64,000 nt of DNA from Methylicorpusculum oleiharenae. Its GTDB lineage: Bacteria > Pseudomonadota > Gammaproteobacteria > Methylococcales > Methylomonadaceae. Shown here piece by piece: positions 17,709 to 26,926 of this stretch. Every line of letters begins with the position of its first letter. The stretch's first letter is position 1. Both the position numbers and the translations under genes were made by a program. The notes below the pieces were generated by a model. It had not been told where the DNA came from. It saw nothing but the letters and a program-made list of their open reading frames with translations, and made no database searches. The stretch covers positions 1,518,492-1,582,491 of the forward strand of contig NZ_WUTY02000001.1 of the NCBI RefSeq assembly GCF_009828925.2, read 5' to 3'.

Positions 17709-17963
17709 CTGCTTTTGGATGAACATTTGCCATATACGCTTTTGTTTCGTCGGTCGGGTTTTGGCCGTTTTTGACTGAGATCTTCTCGAAAAACTGTCGG
17801 TACGAATGTCAGGTATAACGGATTTCAACATTCGATAAGACCCAGATTAAAATTGGCTTTTCATTGGTTTCAACAAGAGATGTATTTTTTCATTCTGTTA
17901 AACTTTAACTTTTCATCGCCAAATTCCGAATAACCAAAATTTATTACTCTCCAGGAGATAACA

Positions 17964-18527
17964 ATGGCTGCAACACCCTCAACTATGATGCCTTTGGGAA
18001 CAATAGCCCCGGATTTTACGTTATTTGATACGATAACCGGTGAAATCAAGTCGCTTGGCGATCTGAAAGGAGCCGCCGGGACACTGGTTGTGTTTATGTG
18101 TAACCATTGTCCTTATGTATTGCACATCAAACCGCAATTAATCGCCATTGCTCAAGAGTATGCGTCGCAAGGCATCGCTACTGTTGCGATGAGTGCCAAC
18201 GACATTCAAAATTATCCGGACGATGCGCCGGATAAAATGCACGCATTGATGGCGGAATGGGGCAATCCTTTCGCCGCTTATCTTTATGATGAAAGCCAGT
18301 CGGTTGCCAAAGCCTATCAGGCCGCTTGTACGCCCGATATATATTTGTTCGATGCGGATTTGGCGTGTGTGTATCGGGGGCGTCTGGACGGTGCGACACC
18401 TAAAAACGATGTTCCACTTACCGGCGAGGATCTGCGTCATGCACTGGATAATTTATTGGCCGGAAAGCCGATTGATACCAATCAATTGCCCAGTATCGGG
18501 TGCAACATAAAATGGAAAGAGGGTTGA
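17964..18527 (+). CDS. thioredoxin/AhpC-TSA family redox protein
   Basis: 187 residues of redoxin fold: APDFTLFDTITGEIKSLGDL, then the active-site region LVVFMCNHCPYVLHIKPQLI with a CxxC pair (CNHC), then AVAKAYQAACTPDIYLFDAD in the same family style. There is no signal peptide, so it is cytoplasmic. It may reduce peroxides or disulphides; the exact substrate is unknown. The start follows ccaggag. It ends 7 nt from the stop of the convergent kinase gene. Confidence 0.85.
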   Translation: MAATPSTMMPLGTIAPDFTLFDTITGEIKSLGDLKGAAGTLVVFMCNHCPYVLHIKPQLIAIAQEYASQGIATVAMSANDIQNYPDDAPDKMHALMAEWGNPFAAYLYDESQSVAKAYQAACTPDIYLFDADLACVYRGRLDGATPKNDVPLTGEDLRHALDNLLAGKPIDTNQLPSIGCNIKWKEG

Positions 18528-18534
18528 CGAGCGT

Positions 18535-19434
18535 TTATCCGGTGACGGCAAGCAAAGCAGATACAGCCTTTTGATCAGGCAAGCCTGTTCTGGCGCCGGT
18601 TCTTGTTGTGCATAAGGCGCCAGTCGCACTGGCATAACGCAACAATTCAAGCCAGGACATGGGTTGACATAAGCCAGCGGCAAATGCGCCATGAAAAGCA
18701 TCCCCGGCACCGGTGGTATCGATAGCCTTGACTTGAAAAGCCGGTAAGCTGCCGGATTCCTGCCCCTGTTTCCAGATCAGGCCTTGTTCTCCCAGGGTAA
18801 TCACTACAGAGGGGGCGAATTCGGCCAGACGGTTTAAAGCCAGAGCTGTGTCACCTGCATATTGCAGAGCGAATTTTTCGGAACAGACCAAATGGTCTAC
18901 TATCGGCATCAAGCCTAACGTTCCTTCATGGACGGAGCCGGCGTCCAGAACCGAAGTGATGCTGGCTTTACGCGCTTGATGAGCCAGGGGTATAGACACG
19001 TGAGGTTCGTGACCGTCAAAAAGTATGACCCGCGGGCGGATCGTTGAAAAATTTATACTGTCGGCTGCGAGTGCTTGCGTATTGCCTTTAAAATTGATCA
19101 ATGCTCTTGATCCGTCCGGTTTTACGATGACGGTCGATAAGGGCGTGGGATTAGTGCCTCTGATGATGAGGTCGGTATTGACGTGATTCTCTATCAATTC
19201 CTGCACATGCTTTTCGCCGTAAATATCATGACCCAAATAGCCGGCAAATCCGGCTTTTAAGCCGAGTAATGAAACGGTAATTGCCGCATTGGCAGCGGGG
19301 CCTCCTCCGCAACTGATCAAGCTGTCCGCAACCAGTTTTTCATCCGCCTTGGGATGGTGGGGAACGGAAAAAACCAGATCGTAACAGGCATGTCCGACGC
19401 AAAGAACATCAATTTCTATCGCAGTTTTAAGCAT
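18535..19434 (-). CDS. PfkB-family carbohydrate kinase
   Basis: 299 residues of ribokinase/PfkB fold. N-terminal VLCVGHACYDLVF with the glycine patch CGGGPAANAAITVSLLG; C-terminal signature IDTTGAGDAFHGAFAAGL with the catalytic aspartate in GAGDAF. The sugar substrate cannot be read from sequence. The neighbouring DhaK, DhaL and HAD phosphatase suggest a small sugar-phosphate module, perhaps for dihydroxyacetone or other C3-C6 compounds from formaldehyde metabolism. That link is inference. Confidence 0.85.
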   Translation of the reverse strand: MLKTAIEIDVLCVGHACYDLVFSVPHHPKADEKLVADSLISCGGGPAANAAITVSLLGLKAGFAGYLGHDIYGEKHVQELIENHVNTDLIIRGTNPTPLSTVIVKPDGSRALINFKGNTQALAADSINFSTIRPRVILFDGHEPHVSIPLAHQARKASITSVLDAGSVHEGTLGLMPIVDHLVCSEKFALQYAGDTALALNRLAEFAPSVVITLGEQGLIWKQGQESGSLPAFQVKAIDTTGAGDAFHGAFAAGLCQPMSWLELLRYASATGALCTTRTGARTGLPDQKAVSALLAVTG

Positions 19435-19491
19435 AGTAAGATTTTTTTGATCAACGGTTCAGTCTGATGAGCAATCGCGCGCTTTTAGGGT

Positions 19492-19686
19492 CTTTCACTT
19501 TCAAGTTACTCCTGTGCTGGTCAAAAATCGATCTGCAGTGAAAGGTGCGGGTGTGCCTGCCCAGTATCGCCGTGAACCCTTCCCGAGGGGATGTCGGCAA
19601 CATCCTTGCTGCCGACATCCTCGTCTGACACATTCCGCACCTCCTGAAAACCAGACGGATTTTAGATCAGAAAGGAGTAATGAAAG
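19492..19686. repeat. palindromic intergenic repeat (same family as 12699-12886)
   Basis: Outer arms ctttcaagttactcctgtg and the reverse of aaggagtaatgaaag pair. Inner arms ggtgcgggtgtgcc (19544) and gacacattccgcacc (to 19641) pair, and the core cgccgtgaaccc...ctgctgccgacatcctcg matches the 12.7 kb copy. It fills the gap between the divergent pfkB-type and dhaL genes. Confidence 0.65.
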
Positions 19687-19782
19687 AGACAGGAAGATGA
19701 GCCGGTTAATTTATGTATGGCCGGTAGCGTGAGCGTCTATTATAGATCACCATTATTTATTCTTCGATAAGGAGACAATTTC

Positions 19783-20415
19783 ATGACCTACAGTGCAACG
19801 CTTTTACCTGATTTAATCAAAGCCATCGCCGATACCATTGATGCCAATGCTGAAGAAGTGACAGCATTGGATCAAGCTATCGGCGACGGCGATCATGTTA
19901 TCAATTTACAGCGGGGCATAACTGCTTTGTTGGGGCAGGTTGAGGAATTATCGTTGCTGGATTGGCCGGGAGCCTGGCAGAAAATCGGCATGACACTGAT
20001 GTCGACTATGGGCGGCGCTTCGGGTTCCTTGTTTGGAACGTTGTTCGTTGCAATGAGCAAAGCCTGCAATCAACATGCTTTGGATAGTCAGGGTTTTGCT
20101 GAAATATTTAATGAGGCGGTTAATGCCGTTAAAAAAAGAGGACGCGCCGAGGCGGGCGAAAAAACCATGCTTGATGTGTTAGTGCCTGTCGCCGATGCAT
20201 TGACTGCGGCATCAGCAGAGAGCGATTTGGGCGAAGTGCTAAAAAAATTGGCGACAGCCGCTGAAACGGGTGTCGAATCAACGCGCGATATGATCGCAAC
20301 CAAAGGCCGCGCTTCTTTTTTGGAAGAACGCAGCCGCGGTCATATTGATGCCGGTGCGAAAACCAGTCAATTGATGATATGCGCAGTGATTGACCGATTA
20401 GTGAAGGTCAGGTGA
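19783..20415 (+). CDS. dhaL: dihydroxyacetone kinase subunit L (DhaL)
   Basis: ADP/ATP-binding all-alpha subunit of dihydroxyacetone kinase. The Mg-nucleotide motif LDQAIGDGDHVINLQRG carries the expected aspartates, but the usual glycine after DGDH is valine. MSTMGGASGSLFGTLF and AEAGEKTMLDVLVPVADAL are typical, as is the C-terminal RGRASFLEERSRGHIDAGA. No DhaM-like PTS gene is nearby, so ATP use or a PTS partner elsewhere are both possible. It converges on dhaK with 33 nt between stops. Confidence 0.88.
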   Translation: MTYSATLLPDLIKAIADTIDANAEEVTALDQAIGDGDHVINLQRGITALLGQVEELSLLDWPGAWQKIGMTLMSTMGGASGSLFGTLFVAMSKACNQHALDSQGFAEIFNEAVNAVKKRGRAEAGEKTMLDVLVPVADALTAASAESDLGEVLKKLATAAETGVESTRDMIATKGRASFLEERSRGHIDAGAKTSQLMICAVIDRLVKVR

Positions 20416-20448
20416 TTCCTGTCATCAATATGGCAGCTTTCAAACTTA

Positions 20449-21438
20449 CTAACATCCCCAGCGTAAGGCGGCTGTATGGACCGGCGCATCCCAAAGCCGG
20501 GTCAGTTCATCGTCAAGAAGGGTGAGAGTTAAAGAACAACCTGCCATATCCAGCGAAGTGGTGTAATTGCCAACTAATGAACGCGTTATTGCTATGCCGC
20601 GTTTTTCCCAATAACTGGCGGCCAGATCATACATCAGATGCAATTCTATCAGGGGTGTGGCGCCGAAACCGTTGACATGCAGCAAGACTTTTTGACCCTG
20701 TTTGGGTGCGAGTTCTTTATTAATGGCGTCTGCGAGTTGCTCGACTATAGCCTTCGCGCCGGCTAATGGTTGGGTGTCATGGCCCCGTTCACCATGGATG
20801 CCTACACCCATTTCCATTTCGTTTTCGCCTAATTCGAAAGTGGGCTTGCCTAAAGCGGGTGTGGTGCAACTGGTTAATGCGACGCCTATCGAAGCCGTGT
20901 TTTGACAGATACGGTCGCCCAGTAGCTTGCATGCCGCAAGATCGGCGCCTTGTTCTGCCGCAGCCCCCAGCATTTTTTCAACTATCAATGTGCCCGCGAC
21001 GCCTCTTCGTCCAGTGCTGTGTGATTTGGGTAATGAAACATCATCACTAACAAGAACGGTCTGGTTTTCACACGTCACCATTTCTGATGCGATTTCAAAA
21101 TTCATCACATCACCGGCATAATTTTTAACGATAAATAATACACCGCCTCCACTTTCGACGGCTTCAGCCGCTGCCATCATCTGATCGGGTGTGGGGGAAG
21201 TGAAAATCTGACCTGGGCAAGCCGCATCCAGCATGCCTTTGCCGACAAACCCGGTGTGCAATGGTTCATGCCCTGATCCCCCTCCTGAAATGAGAGTCAC
21301 TTTGCCCGTGAAGGCCGGTGTCGTTCGTCTTATATAACGGGGATTTACCGAGAGCTGAACTATATCGGCATGGGCTTTGGCAAAACCGTTCAGGCTCTGA
21401 TCGAGAAGACTGTCTGCGGTATCGATAAATTTTTTCAT
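20449..21438 (-). CDS. dhaK: dihydroxyacetone kinase subunit K (DhaK)
   Basis: Substrate-binding subunit. [20 protein letters not shown] and [20 protein letters not shown] form the N-terminal domain, and [19 protein letters not shown] holds the histidine that binds dihydroxyacetone as a hemiaminal. I chose the ATG at 21438 because aggagctgttacc lies just upstream; the longer frame adds eleven unconserved residues. At ~329 residues it is a stand-alone DhaK. It follows the HAD phosphatase gene on the minus strand and faces dhaL end to end. Confidence 0.9.
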   Translation of the reverse strand: MKKFIDTADSLLDQSLNGFAKAHADIVQLSVNPRYIRRTTPAFTGKVTLISGGGSGHEPLHTGFVGKGMLDAACPGQIFTSPTPDQMMAAAEAVESGGGVLFIVKNYAGDVMNFEIASEMVTCENQTVLVSDDVSLPKSHSTGRRGVAGTLIVEKMLGAAAEQGADLAACKLLGDRICQNTASIGVALTSCTTPALGKPTFELGENEMEMGVGIHGERGHDTQPLAGAKAIVEQLADAINKELAPKQGQKVLLHVNGFGATPLIELHLMYDLAASYWEKRGIAITRSLVGNYTTSLDMAGCSLTLTLLDDELTRLWDAPVHTAALRWGC

Positions 21439-21517
21439 GGTAACAGCTCCTGTTTGAATTGGATTCCGCAATAAAGTAGCTAAAACAGCGATAAATGGTG
21501 GATTGCGGTGGGTTCAG

Positions 21518-22366
21518 TTATGCAGTGGCATTTAATGCGTCAGTAATATCCCGGATATCCTTCATCACCCAGGTGGGTTGATAGGCGCTGGTTTTAAGAT
21601 CTTCCAGGGTAGAGACGCCGCTTAAAACCATAATGCTAGGTATTCCGGTGCGAACAGCTCCGAGAATATCCGTTTCCAGTCTATCGCCTATAGCAACGGT
21701 TCCGCCGGGATCGGCGCCTAAAATAGCCATGGCTTGTTGGTAAATGGTAGGTTCGGGTTTGCCGATGATGATAGGTACTTTACCGGTTGCCGTTTCTAGA
21801 GCGGCAAGAATGGCGCCGTTACCATGAATTAAACCAAATTCAGTGGGCAAGGTTGTATCTCCATTGGTCCCGTAAAAGGCTGCCCCGGCGCGGATGTTGA
21901 TCGTAGCCGTAGCCAGTTTGTCCCAGGTAAGTGATCGGTCTTTGCCGCTGACCACTATGTCCGCGTTCAGTTGATATTTCGCCTCTTCCGGGTCGGTAAA
22001 CTGACAAACGTCCGTCAAAATAAAGCCTTGATCGGCCAGAGACTGAACGGCGCCGTCTTCACCAATGACAAAAACACGCGTATCGGCCGGCGTGTATCGC
22101 TCGGCCAAATATGAAGCGGTAGCCATGGCCGACGTTAAGATCTCACGCAATCCAACTTTAACACCCATTTTCTCAAGTTTCGTGACGTATTGTTCAGGGG
22201 TGTGGCTGGCATTGTTTGTGGCTAGAACGAAAGTGATGCCTTTGTTACGCAGTGTATTGAAAAACTCGATCAGACCGGGAAAGGGGGCGTCGCCCTGCCA
22301 TAAAACACCATCCATATCAATGATCAGTGAGCGTATGTTAGAAAAGTCGGCGGGTGCGTAAGTCAT
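21518..22366 (-). CDS. HAD-IIA family sugar-phosphate phosphatase
   Basis: 282 residues of the NagD/phosphoglycolate-phosphatase subgroup of HAD hydrolases. Motif I is LIIDMDGVLWQG (nucleophile Asp plus DxD), motif II lies in FVLATNNASHTP, and the C-terminal acidic motif is TVAIGDRLETDILGAV. The substrate is unknown. It heads a minus-strand unit with dhaK 80 nt downstream, so a role in removing phosphates from C3 metabolites is plausible but not shown. The ATG at 22366 is preferred over the adjacent TTG. Confidence 0.87.
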   Translation of the reverse strand: MTYAPADFSNIRSLIIDMDGVLWQGDAPFPGLIEFFNTLRNKGITFVLATNNASHTPEQYVTKLEKMGVKVGLREILTSAMATASYLAERYTPADTRVFVIGEDGAVQSLADQGFILTDVCQFTDPEEAKYQLNADIVVSGKDRSLTWDKLATATINIRAGAAFYGTNGDTTLPTEFGLIHGNGAILAALETATGKVPIIIGKPEPTIYQQAMAILGADPGGTVAIGDRLETDILGAVRTGIPSIMVLSGVSTLEDLKTSAYQPTWVMKDIRDITDALNATA

Positions 22367-22802
22367 CAAGTTGGTTTGAGTTATAAGTGGATGGATGAGT
22401 CAAGAGTTGATGTTCCGGATTGATCAAACTGATTAATGGCACTTAGAAAAATTGTCTTGCAAGCATTACAGGGTTCAATAGTGTGCGCAAATTATACATT
22501 GAAGGAATGAATTTTATAGCGAAGACTCATCAACAATGACAAATGCTTGGTGAGGTGGTCAAGCCATCGGGGCGGCTATGAAATTTAAGATTTTTTGCAA
22601 TAAAATAGGCAATGAGAAAGATTCGTTATAGCGTGGTGGTAAAAAGTAACGAAACTCATAAAACGTGGTTATAACAAACGCGAACACTACAGGTTTTGCA
22701 CCGTAATTGGCATTGACACAGGAGCCTGTTCTAATTTACAGTATCGTTCGCAAAAACGAGTATGTAACCAACAATTAAAATAACCAATTCGGAGCACATA
22801 TC
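22367..22802. promoter_or_regulatory. divergent regulatory region upstream of the RuMP cluster
   Basis: A 436 nt gap between the HAD gene (leftward) and hps (rightward), with no open frame of note. A sigma-70-like promoter for hps is visible: TTGACA at 22713-22718 and TACAGT at 22737-22742 with an 18 nt spacer. The ribosome binding site cggag precedes the hps ATG. The long leader leaves room for regulator binding, but I recognise no operator. Confidence 0.5.
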
Positions 22803-23444
22803 ATGGCAAAACCATTAATTCAAATGGCGTTAGATTCATTAGATTACAACCAAACTATCGCTCTGGCAGAAACAGTTGCGCCACATATCGATATTTTTGA
22901 AATCGGAACACCTTGCATTAAGCACAACGGCGTAAATTTGGTTAAGGACTTAAGAGCAAGATTCCCAGACAAATTAATTTTAGTTGATTTAAAAACTATG
23001 GATGCCGGCGAATATGAAGCCACTCCATTCTATGCTGCAGGCGCCGACATCTGTACAGTACTGGGTGTTTCCGGTCTTGCTACTTGCGTAGGTGTTATCA
23101 AGGCAGCTAATGCACACGGTGCAGAAGCTCAAATCGACTTGATCAACGTAGACGATAAAATTGCTGTTGCACGTGCTACAGCGGAAGCCGGCGCTCACAT
23201 TATGGGTGTTCATACAGGTCTGGACGCACAAGCAGCGGGTCACACTCCTTTTGGTGATTTAAGCGACATCGCTGGTTTAGGTTTGAACATCAGAATTTCT
23301 GTAGCCGGCGGTATCAAGCAAACAACTGTTCAAGACGTAGTTCGTGCCGGTGCGAACATTATTGTTGTAGGTGCAGCTATTTACGGTGCGCCATCTCCTG
23401 CAGAAGCAGCGCGCGAAATTCGCGAACTTGTTGACGCTGTTTAA
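22803..23444 (+). CDS. hps: 3-hexulose-6-phosphate synthase
   Basis: Key formaldehyde-fixing aldolase of the RuMP cycle: formaldehyde plus ribulose 5-phosphate gives D-arabino-3-hexulose 6-phosphate. 213 residues of the OMP-decarboxylase/HPS superfamily: LIQMALDSLDYNQTIALAE, the catalytic-type segment LILVDLKTMDAGEYEA, AGADICTVLGVSG, and the phosphate-binding SVAGGIKQTTVQDVVRAGA. It heads the cluster and stands 9 nt before the isomerase gene, so the toxic intermediate can be handed straight on. Confidence 0.95.
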   Translation: MAKPLIQMALDSLDYNQTIALAETVAPHIDIFEIGTPCIKHNGVNLVKDLRARFPDKLILVDLKTMDAGEYEATPFYAAGADICTVLGVSGLATCVGVIKAANAHGAEAQIDLINVDDKIAVARATAEAGAHIMGVHTGLDAQAAGHTPFGDLSDIAGLGLNIRISVAGGIKQTTVQDVVRAGANIIVVGAAIYGAPSPAEAAREIRELVDAV

Positions 23445-23453
23445 GGTAAAACC

Positions 23454-23987
23454 ATGCATCAGCAGCTAATTCTAGACAAAGTGACCGGTATCCTTGAGGC
23501 TACTGACGACTCCTACGATGAAAAATTAACGAAAATGCTTGACCAGGCAAAGCGGATTTTTATCGCTGGTGCAGGTCGGTCAGGCTTGATTGGTAAGTTT
23601 TTTGCCATGAGACTGGTTCACAGTGGTTATGATGTCAGTGTTGTTGGTGAAATAGTCACCCCCAGTATCAAAAAGGGTGACTTGTTGATCATCATCTCTG
23701 GTTCCGGGGAAACTGAACAACTCATAGCATTTACTAAAAAAGCCAAAGAAATTGGCTCAGACATTATGCTGATATCTGCAAAAAGCAGTTCGACTATTGG
23801 CGATCTGGCAGATGGTGTATTCCAAATTGGTACTCCAGAACTTTACGGAAAAGTTGTGGGAATGCCTATGGGTACTGTATTTGAGTTGTCAACCTTGCTC
23901 TTTCTTGAGTCGACGATTTCTCACCTCATCCATGAGAAAGGTATTCCAGAAGAAATCATGAGAGAAAGACACGCGAACCTTGAGTAA
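23454..23987 (+). CDS. phi: 6-phospho-3-hexuloisomerase
   Basis: SIS-domain isomerase that turns 3-hexulose 6-phosphate into fructose 6-phosphate, pulling formaldehyde fixation forward. 177 residues: IFIAGAGRSGLIGKFFAMRL, the phosphosugar-binding DLLIIISGSGETEQLI, and GTPELYGKVVGMPMGTVFEL. It is directly downstream of hps. Also known as HxlB. A hairpin lies in the 130 nt gap to transketolase. Confidence 0.95.
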   Translation: MHQQLILDKVTGILEATDDSYDEKLTKMLDQAKRIFIAGAGRSGLIGKFFAMRLVHSGYDVSVVGEIVTPSIKKGDLLIIISGSGETEQLIAFTKKAKEIGSDIMLISAKSSSTIGDLADGVFQIGTPELYGKVVGMPMGTVFELSTLLFLESTISHLIHEKGIPEEIMRERHANLE

Positions 23988-23996
23988 AACAAGAGG

Positions 23997-24017
23997 ACGA
24001 GTGGTTAATCCACTCGT
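23997..24017. promoter_or_regulatory. hairpin between phi and tkt
   Basis: A perfect 8 bp stem (acgagtgg/ccactcgt) with a 5 nt loop lies 10 nt after the phi stop. No T-tract follows, so it is not a standard terminator. It could stabilise the hps-phi transcript end or act as an attenuator or RNA-processing site. Confidence 0.4.
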
Positions 24018-24117
24018 TCGTGCTTTGTCGAATGTCAACAAACGAATGGCAATAATTAGCACTTGTTCAAGCCGTTAAACTTAACAATATAATAATTTAG
24101 AAACGAAGGAGAAGAAT

Positions 24118-26112
24118 ATGACTTCGCGTCGAGAACTAGCGAACGCCATACGCGCTTTAAGCATGGATGCCGTACAGAAAGCAAACTCTGGTCATCCAGG
24201 CGCCCCTATGGGTATGGCTGATATTGCTGAAGTATTATGGAATGACTTCATGCGGCACAACCCGAACAACCCGAAATGGTCAAATCGCGATCGCTTTGTA
24301 TTGTCAAATGGTCACGGTTCAATGCTGATTTATTCCCTGTTGCATTTGACGGGTTATGCATTACCTATAGAAGAGTTGAAGAATTTTCGTCAGTTGCATT
24401 CTAAAACACCTGGACATCCGGAATACGGTTATGCTCCTGGTGTAGAGACAACAACCGGACCTTTAGGTCAGGGCATCACCAACGCTGTAGGTATGGCAAT
24501 TGCTGAAAAAGCGTTAGCGGCTCAGTTTAATAAAGACGGTCACAAAATCGTTGATCACATGACCTATGTGTTCATGGGCGACGGCTGCTTGATGGAAGGT
24601 ATTTCGCATGAAGCCTGTTCTTTAGCAGGAACTTTGGGCTTAGGTAATCTCGTTGCTTTCTGGGACGATAATGGAATTTCTATCGACGGCCATGTTGAAG
24701 GCTGGTTCACAGATAACACGCCGATGCGATTCGAAGCCTACGGTTGGCATGTTATAGCCGATGTAGACGGTCACGATTCAAATGCTATTGCAAAAGCTAT
24801 AGAAATGGCTAAAGCAATGACTGATAAGCCAACGCTGATTTGCTGTAAAACTACGATTGGTTTTGGCTCTCCGAATAAAGCAGGAACTCATGAATGTCAT
24901 GGTGCCGCTCTTGGAGACGCAGAGGTTAACCTGACCAAAGCGGCTTTAGGCTGGGATCATGGTCCTTTTGAAATACCCGATAATGTTTATGCCGGTTGGG
25001 ATGCAAAATCAAAAGGTGCTCGACTGGAAGCAGAATGGGATGCAAAATTTGCAGCTTACAAAGCGGCTCATCCTGAACTTGCTGCAGAATTTGAAAGAAG
25101 AATGGCAGGCGAGTTGCCCGCAAATTGGGCGGCAGATGCTCAGAAATTTGTAGATTCTGTCAATGAGCAAGCCAAAACGACGGCGACAAGACATTCTTCA
25201 CTGGCCGCTATTGAGGGTTATGCGAAATTGTTGCCGGAAATATTTGGTGGATCAGCAGATTTAGGCTGTTCAAACATGACTGAATGGTCAACTTACAAAC
25301 CCATGCGTGCCGACAAGCCCGATGCGAACTACATCAATTATGGTGTTCGCGAATTCGGTATGTCTGCAATCATGAATGGTGTAGCGCTTCACGGCGGTTT
25401 GATTCCATTTGGCGCGACATTCCTGATGTTCTCAGAATATGCAAGAAATGCATTAAGAATGTCCGCTCTGATGCAGATCAGAACATTATTTGTCTATACC
25501 CATGATTCAATTGGTCTGGGTGAAGATGGTCCTACCCATCAACCGGTTGAGCAAATAGCCACTTTGCGCCTGATTCCCAACATGCAGGTTTGGCGTCCAT
25601 GTGATGCTGTTGAAACCGCAGTTTGCTGGAAAGCCGCCATTGAAAGAAGTAATGGTCCGTCTGTGTTGATTTTCTCTCGCCAAAACCTGGCTCATATGCC
25701 GCGTTCATCTGCACAAATCAGTGCAATTGAAAAAGGGGGATATGTGCTGAAGGACAGCGAAGGTCAGCCGGAAGTAATTCTTATTGCAACGGGCTCGGAA
25801 GTTGAGTTGGCTGTTAAAGCATGCGAAGAGTTGACTGCAAAAGGAAAAAAAGTCAGAGTTGTTTCAATGCCTTCAACGAATGTTTTTGATGCACAAGACG
25901 AAGCCTATAGAGAATCGGTTCTGCCTTCCAGCGTAACTAAGCGTGTTGCTGTAGAAGCTGGCGTTACCGATGGATGGTGGAAATATGTTGGAAGTAACGG
26001 AAGGGTTGTAGGACTTAACCGTTTCGGCGAATCGGCTCCAGCAGGCCAACTTTTCAAAGAGTTCGGGTTCACCGTTGAAAATGTAGTTAAGAACGTAGAA
26101 GCTGTTCTTTAA
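24118..26112 (+). CDS. tkt: transketolase
   Basis: 664-residue thiamine-diphosphate enzyme that exchanges two-carbon units among sugar phosphates, regenerating the C5 acceptor for formaldehyde. [38 protein letters not shown], the TPP motif [37 protein letters not shown] and [18 protein letters not shown] are typical. A strong gaaggagaagaat ribosome binding site precedes the ATG. It is the last enzyme gene before the two motif-repeat genes. Confidence 0.95.
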   Translation: MTSRRELANAIRALSMDAVQKANSGHPGAPMGMADIAEVLWNDFMRHNPNNPKWSNRDRFVLSNGHGSMLIYSLLHLTGYALPIEELKNFRQLHSKTPGHPEYGYAPGVETTTGPLGQGITNAVGMAIAEKALAAQFNKDGHKIVDHMTYVFMGDGCLMEGISHEACSLAGTLGLGNLVAFWDDNGISIDGHVEGWFTDNTPMRFEAYGWHVIADVDGHDSNAIAKAIEMAKAMTDKPTLICCKTTIGFGSPNKAGTHECHGAALGDAEVNLTKAALGWDHGPFEIPDNVYAGWDAKSKGARLEAEWDAKFAAYKAAHPELAAEFERRMAGELPANWAADAQKFVDSVNEQAKTTATRHSSLAAIEGYAKLLPEIFGGSADLGCSNMTEWSTYKPMRADKPDANYINYGVREFGMSAIMNGVALHGGLIPFGATFLMFSEYARNALRMSALMQIRTLFVYTHDSIGLGEDGPTHQPVEQIATLRLIPNMQVWRPCDAVETAVCWKAAIERSNGPSVLIFSRQNLAHMPRSSAQISAIEKGGYVLKDSEGQPEVILIATGSEVELAVKACEELTAKGKKVRVVSMPSTNVFDAQDEAYRESVLPSSVTKRVAVEAGVTDGWWKYVGSNGRVVGLNRFGESAPAGQLFKEFGFTVENVVKNVEAVL

Positions 26113-26227
26113 TTTTCAAAGAAGATTTAACAGCTTTACATATTGTTTGCAAAATGCGGAAGGAGTGCTTTCAGGGACGAAAATAAATCGTTTTTGAAAG
26201 GCTCCTTAAGCTTGTTAAGACTCATAG

Positions 26228-26926
26228 GTGAAAAACGTGAAAATAAATAATTTGACGCAAAGTGTTTTTATAGGAATCTTAATCGCATCGCCGTTGGTTA
26301 ATGCTGAATCAGACTACCCTGCCGCAGATTTCAAGCCAAAAGTTTTGTACAAAGACAGCGAATATAAATCGGCCGCTGTTGAAGAAGTAAAGTCCGCGTC
26401 TGAGTCAAGCGCAGCTGCTGTAGAATCAGAGGATAATTCAAAATTTCCGGCTGCTAACTTCAAGCCGGAAGTCCTTTACAAAGACGAAAATTACAAGCCA
26501 CCTAAAATCGTAGATGCGCCTGCATCAAAAAACAATGCTGGCACAACTGAAGTTTGGAAAGAAGAAATAAAAGAAATTGCTAAAGAGTCATCTCAAGCAA
26601 AAAAAGAAAGCTCTTCTATGCCTTTGATTGCTTTGGTAGCTTTAGCAGTAGGCGGATTTTTGTTCTACAAAAACCGTGGAACAGCTTCTACTGGTTCAGT
26701 TGAAGCAAAAACGTACACAAGAGATCCAAGTGGTTTAACGGGTGTTGCACGATATCTTGATAAAAAGAACCCAAGATCATCAAGTGTTGCCAAATACATA
26801 GAAAAACTGGAAAGCACTCCAAAATCAAGTGTTGATAAATACCTCGCAAAAAAAGTAGTCGCCGATAAGTCAGATTCAGTCTCAAAGGCAACTGGAGTTG
26901 AAAAGTACCTGCGTGACCGGGGGTGA
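26228..26926 (+). CDS. membrane protein with KYL-motif cytoplasmic tail (novel)
   Basis: 232 residues, no known family recognised. Residues 1-26 look like a signal peptide or anchor (SVFIGILIASPLVNA). Two ~18-residue repeats follow at about 30-47 and 73-90 (core PAADFKPKVLYKD, then PAANFKPEVLYKD), predicted periplasmic. One membrane helix spans 131-147 (MPLIALVALAVGGFLFY) with basic residues after it, placing the tail inside. The tail has four short motifs: TGVARYL, SSVAKYI, SSVDKYL and TGVEKYL. The same motif fills the next protein, 3 nt downstream. GTG start; a second GTG at 26237 is possible. Confidence 0.75.
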   Translation: MKNVKINNLTQSVFIGILIASPLVNAESDYPAADFKPKVLYKDSEYKSAAVEEVKSASESSAAAVESEDNSKFPAANFKPEVLYKDENYKPPKIVDAPASKNNAGTTEVWKEEIKEIAKESSQAKKESSSMPLIALVALAVGGFLFYKNRGTASTGSVEAKTYTRDPSGLTGVARYLDKKNPRSSSVAKYIEKLESTPKSSVDKYLAKKVVADKSDSVSKATGVEKYLRDRG

